From: Acidimicrobiia bacterium
GTDB taxonomy: Bacteria; Actinomycetota; Acidimicrobiia; Acidimicrobiales; Ilumatobacteraceae
Length of the DNA: 6,957 nt
Direction of reading: 5' to 3'
NCBI GenBank assembly: GCA_013815505.1
Contig: JACDGA010000097.1
Location: 1-6,957, forward strand
The position numbers and the translations under genes were made by a program. Of this stretch, positions 5,801 through 6,957 are shown piece after piece. The notes beneath the pieces are model-generated. The model had not been told where the DNA came from. It saw only the letters and a list, made by a program, of their open reading frames with translations, and made no database searches. How positions within the stretch are numbered: the stretch's first letter is position 1; the number at the start of each line of letters is the position of its first letter.

Positions 5801-6455
5801 CAACGACCTCGTTGGCATCCCCGACGTCGAGTTCGACAAGACCGACCGCCTGCGCGCCGAGAAGGAGATGCTCGGCCTGTACGTCTCGGACCATCCACTG
5901 ATGGGCATCGAAGCCGCGCTGCGGAGGCGGGCGCCGACGGCCATCGCCAGCATCAAGGAGATGGAGGACCGCGCTCAGGTCGTCGTCGGGGGTGTGATCA
6001 CCGGGTTCGAGCGGCGCTACACGCGACGTGGCGACCTGATGGCCACGTTCGCGCTCGAGGATCTGGAGTCCTCCGTCGAGGTCACGGTGTTCCCGAGGAC
6101 GCTCGCCGAGGAGGGCCACAAGTTCGCCGACGACGCGATCGTCGTCGTGCGTGGCCGGGTCGACCGTCGCGACGAGAACCGTGTCTCGATCAACTGTCAG
6201 ACGGTCGAGGTGCTGACCGGCCTCGACCAGTCGGCGTCGGCGTCGGTGCGCCTCCGCCTCGGGGCGCAGCGGTTGACGCACGCGCTCATCATCGACTTGA
6301 AGCGCATCATCGCCGAGCATCCCGGCGAGTCCGAGGTGCACGTCGAGCTCGGCGACGGTCGCCTGCTGCGCCTCAGCGAGAGCTATCGCGTCGACGTCGA
6401 TCGTGCCGCCGGCGAGCTGCGCACCCTGCTCGGACACGACGCTGTCATCCTCTGA
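2889..6455 (+). CDS. dnaE: DNA polymerase III alpha subunit (replicative, DnaE1 type)
   Basis: A 1188-residue replicative polymerase, full family length. The N-terminal PHP domain (about 1-270) has all nine metal-ligand positions filled: H9, H11, D18, H43, E68, H102, C152, D220 and H222. This matches the set of mycobacterial DnaE1, whose PHP domain is the proofreading 3'-5' exonuclease. The palm has the PDIDMDFD cluster (D413, D415, D417) and D586 in LKMDFLGLR, equivalent to the E. coli catalytic aspartates. The fingers contain YRPGPM (665-670) and the YQESMM...AGYSLAEADNLRKACSKKN block (to 738). A helix-hairpin-helix-containing region spans about 869-928. QGVMSF (954-959) fits an internal beta-clamp-binding motif, and an OB fold covers about 1029-1105. 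No inteins or frameshifts are seen. An error-prone DnaE2/ImuC identity is unlikely given the intact PHP site and length. It probably has its own promoter in the upstream gap. Confidence 0.98.
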   Translation: MGEPFTHLHVHTEYSMLDGAARLPELVAKAIADGQPALGITDHGNMYGVLDFYRECNAQGIKPIIGTEAYLAYETRTERPARRGRVDDSGGDVEGGHKLYYHLTLLAENDQGYRNLMQLSSLAFLEGYYYKPRMDWDLLSRYHDGLIATTSCLGGHVLQAMLHDDEKGALTAATRLQDIFGRDNLFVELQDHGLAEQRRTNPKLIELAKRIGAPLLATNDSHYTHREDHESHGALLCVQTQDVLSNPNRFKFDGEEHYLKSASEMRYLFKDVPEACDNTLWVAERADVNIEFGAPTLPDFPLPEGVADNTSYLEQLTWQGARERWGDELPQDAVERIAYELKVINDMGFSAYFLIVWDLIRYAREREIRVGPGRGSAAGCAVAYALRITDLDPIRYDLLFERFLNPSRISMPDIDMDFDSRYRDELIGYAAAKYGRDHVAQIITFGTIKARQAVRDSARVLGFPYGLGDKIAKAMPPLVMGRDTPLRYCLEQNDRYADGYKAAAELRSMCDADPDVKRIVEVARGLEGMRRSDGIHAAAVVITRDPLTTYLPVQRKPESGQDPESAPLVTQYEMHGVEELGLLKMDFLGLRNLDVITDTVAMIRAKRDAEFDIDRVALDDDGVFELLSRGDGIGLFQLESGPLRALMRALAPTTFDDVAALIALYRPGPMAANMHNDYADRKNGRKPVEYLHPDFEELLGESYGLMIYQESMMRVAQRAAGYSLAEADNLRKACSKKNRELIAKERVKFIDGCERTGYGTPLGTKLFGIIEPFADYAFNKSHAFGYGLVAYQTAYLKAHYPVEYLACLLTSVRTNLDKAAIYLADARSMGIKVLTPDVNRSRHEFVALWPDEVPDDVELPPGSPGAITFGLAAVRNVGSAVVGQLLDERDANGPYVDFYDFAQRVPEPVLNRKTVESLIKAGAFDSFGHPRMGLLTVFEQIVEATVARRRNRQQGVMSFFDDDESCDVLGYNDLVGIPDVEFDKTDRLRAEKEMLGLYVSDHPLMGIEAALRRRAPTAIASIKEMEDRAQVVVGGVITGFERRYTRRGDLMATFALEDLESSVEVTVFPRTLAEEGHKFADDAIVVVRGRVDRRDENRVSINCQTVEVLTGLDQSASASVRLRLGAQRLTHALIIDLKRIIAEHPGESEVHVELGDGRLLRLSESYRVDVDRAAGELRTLLGHDAVIL

Positions 6456-6490
6456 GCGACAAGGCAAGACCGTCGCCCAGCATCAACACG

Positions 6491-6514
6491 CGGGCGGTTG
6501 GTCACGTCCGCCCG
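6491..6514. terminator. GC-rich hairpin after dnaE
   Basis: CGGGCGG (6491-6497), a 10-nt loop, CCGCCCG (6508-6514) make a perfect 7-bp stem starting 36 nt after the dnaE stop. There is no T-run, as is common for actinobacterial terminator candidates. The loop contains TTGGTC, a possible -35 word for the next gene, with CAGAAT (6523-6528) 19 nt downstream as a -10-like word, so terminator and promoter may overlap. Confidence 0.5.
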
Positions 6515-6528
6515 ATCGGTGGCAGAAT

Positions 6529-6533
6529 AGAGG
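6529..6533 (+). promoter_or_regulatory. Ribosome binding site of the last gene
   Basis: AGAGG lies 6 nt before ATG 6540 and supports this start for the right-edge gene. Confidence 0.6.
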
Positions 6534-6539
6534 CGCGCT

Positions 6540-6957
6540 ATGACACTCCAGGTCTCGACGAACGACGCATCTGCGCTCACCGACTCCGATCTCGACGAGA
6601 TGGCATCCCTCGACGGATCCTTCGACATCGGCACCTTGTCGAAGGCGAAGGAGGACTGGGTGCTGGTCACCACGGCCCGCGACGGCAACCGCCTCGCTGG
6701 CTACTCGTTCTCGACGCTCGAGCGCATCGGCGGCACGCCATGCGTGCTGCTCGGCCTGCTGAGCGTGCGCAGGACGTCGCGGCGCGACACGGTGCTGCGA
6801 GGGCTGATGAGCGAGGCCTACCACCGTGCACTGATGGCGTTCCCCGACGAGGACGTCGTCGTCGGCTCGCGGTTCGTGTCGGCGGCGGGCGTCGAGGCGT
6901 TCAAGGATCTCACCGAGGTGACGCCGTCACCCGGCGTGCGGGCGGTCGGCGAGGAGC
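6540..6957 (+). CDS. Hypothetical protein, possibly GNAT-like (3' end outside window)
   Basis: An open frame of 139 codons from ATG 6540 to the window edge with no stop. It begins MTLQVSTNDASALTDSDLDEM, continues KEDWVLVTTARDGNRLAGYSF (37-57), then a hydrophobic strand CVLLGLLSVRRTSRRDTVLRGLM (68-90), an amphipathic helix SEAYHRALMAF, and VVVGSRFVSAAGVEAFKDL. The order of a central strand ending in V-x-R, a basic turn, and a helix resembles motif A of GNAT acetyltransferases, but the usual Gly-rich acetyl-CoA loop (Q/R-x-x-G-x-G/A) is replaced by R-R-x-S-R-R-D-T. I do not recognise the family firmly, and function is open. High third-position GC, matching its neighbours, and a good ribosome binding site support it as a real gene. 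It follows dnaE by 84 bp on the same strand and may have its own promoter. Confidence 0.75.
   Translation, partial: MTLQVSTNDASALTDSDLDEMASLDGSFDIGTLSKAKEDWVLVTTARDGNRLAGYSFSTLERIGGTPCVLLGLLSVRRTSRRDTVLRGLMSEAYHRALMAFPDEDVVVGSRFVSAAGVEAFKDLTEVTPSPGVRAVGEE

Noticed and set aside
2820..6467. Stop-free - strand frame of about 1215 codons antisense to all of dnaE
   Set aside because: It is exactly in codon-on-codon register with dnaE, so its lack of stops only means that dnaE uses no TTA, CTA or TCA codons, which is expected at this GC content. The translated product has a biased Val/Leu/Arg/Asp/Glu/His composition and no recognisable domain.

Overview
The window looks like a stretch of housekeeping chromosome from a high-GC actinobacterium. 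The codon third positions are almost all G or C. A bacterial proteasome activator (Bpa/PafE) with the Gly-Gln-Tyr-Leu tail is present, which points to Actinobacteria. The DnaE sequence and the hypothetical-gene neighbourhood feel most like Acidimicrobiia (Ilumatobacter-like), but that finer placement is inference from memory, not a search result.

Layout from left to right: (1) the 3' end of an RluA/RluD-family pseudouridine synthase gene (+ strand, cut by the window edge). (2) Convergent with it and overlapping it by 11 bp, an Rrf2-family transcription regulator on the - strand. A perfect 7-bp GC hairpin inside the synthase gene sits just past the regulator's stop codon. (3) A 62-bp divergent intergenic region, then a + strand alkaline-phosphatase-superfamily phosphodiesterase/pyrophosphatase with its metal ligands intact. 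(4) 28 bp downstream, bpa, with a good Shine-Dalgarno and a collagen-like Gly-X-Pro linker before its proteasome-docking tail. (5) A 230-bp intergenic stretch holding a 24-bp tandem duplication that straddles the bpa stop codon, repeated CTCGTCG words, a small hairpin, and a comparatively AT-rich patch that probably holds the dnaE promoter. (6) dnaE, the replicative DNA polymerase III alpha subunit, complete at 1188 residues from a GTG start, with all nine PHP metal ligands and the polymerase aspartates. (7) An 84-bp gap with a 7-bp GC hairpin, then the start of an unrecognised, possibly GNAT-like gene that runs off the right edge.

How the genes relate: the phosphodiesterase and bpa are close enough to be co-transcribed. 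dnaE most likely has its own promoter. The Rrf2 regulator may control itself and the divergent phosphodiesterase gene. Bpa would feed unfolded proteins to the 20S proteasome without ATP, and DnaE copies the chromosome, probably proofreading through its PHP domain. I see no mobile element, CRISPR array, tRNA, rRNA or phage gene, and no clear new multi-gene system. The points most worth a second look are the Bpa linker, the incomplete cysteine set of the Rrf2 protein, the tandem duplication at the bpa stop codon, and the embedded hairpins.
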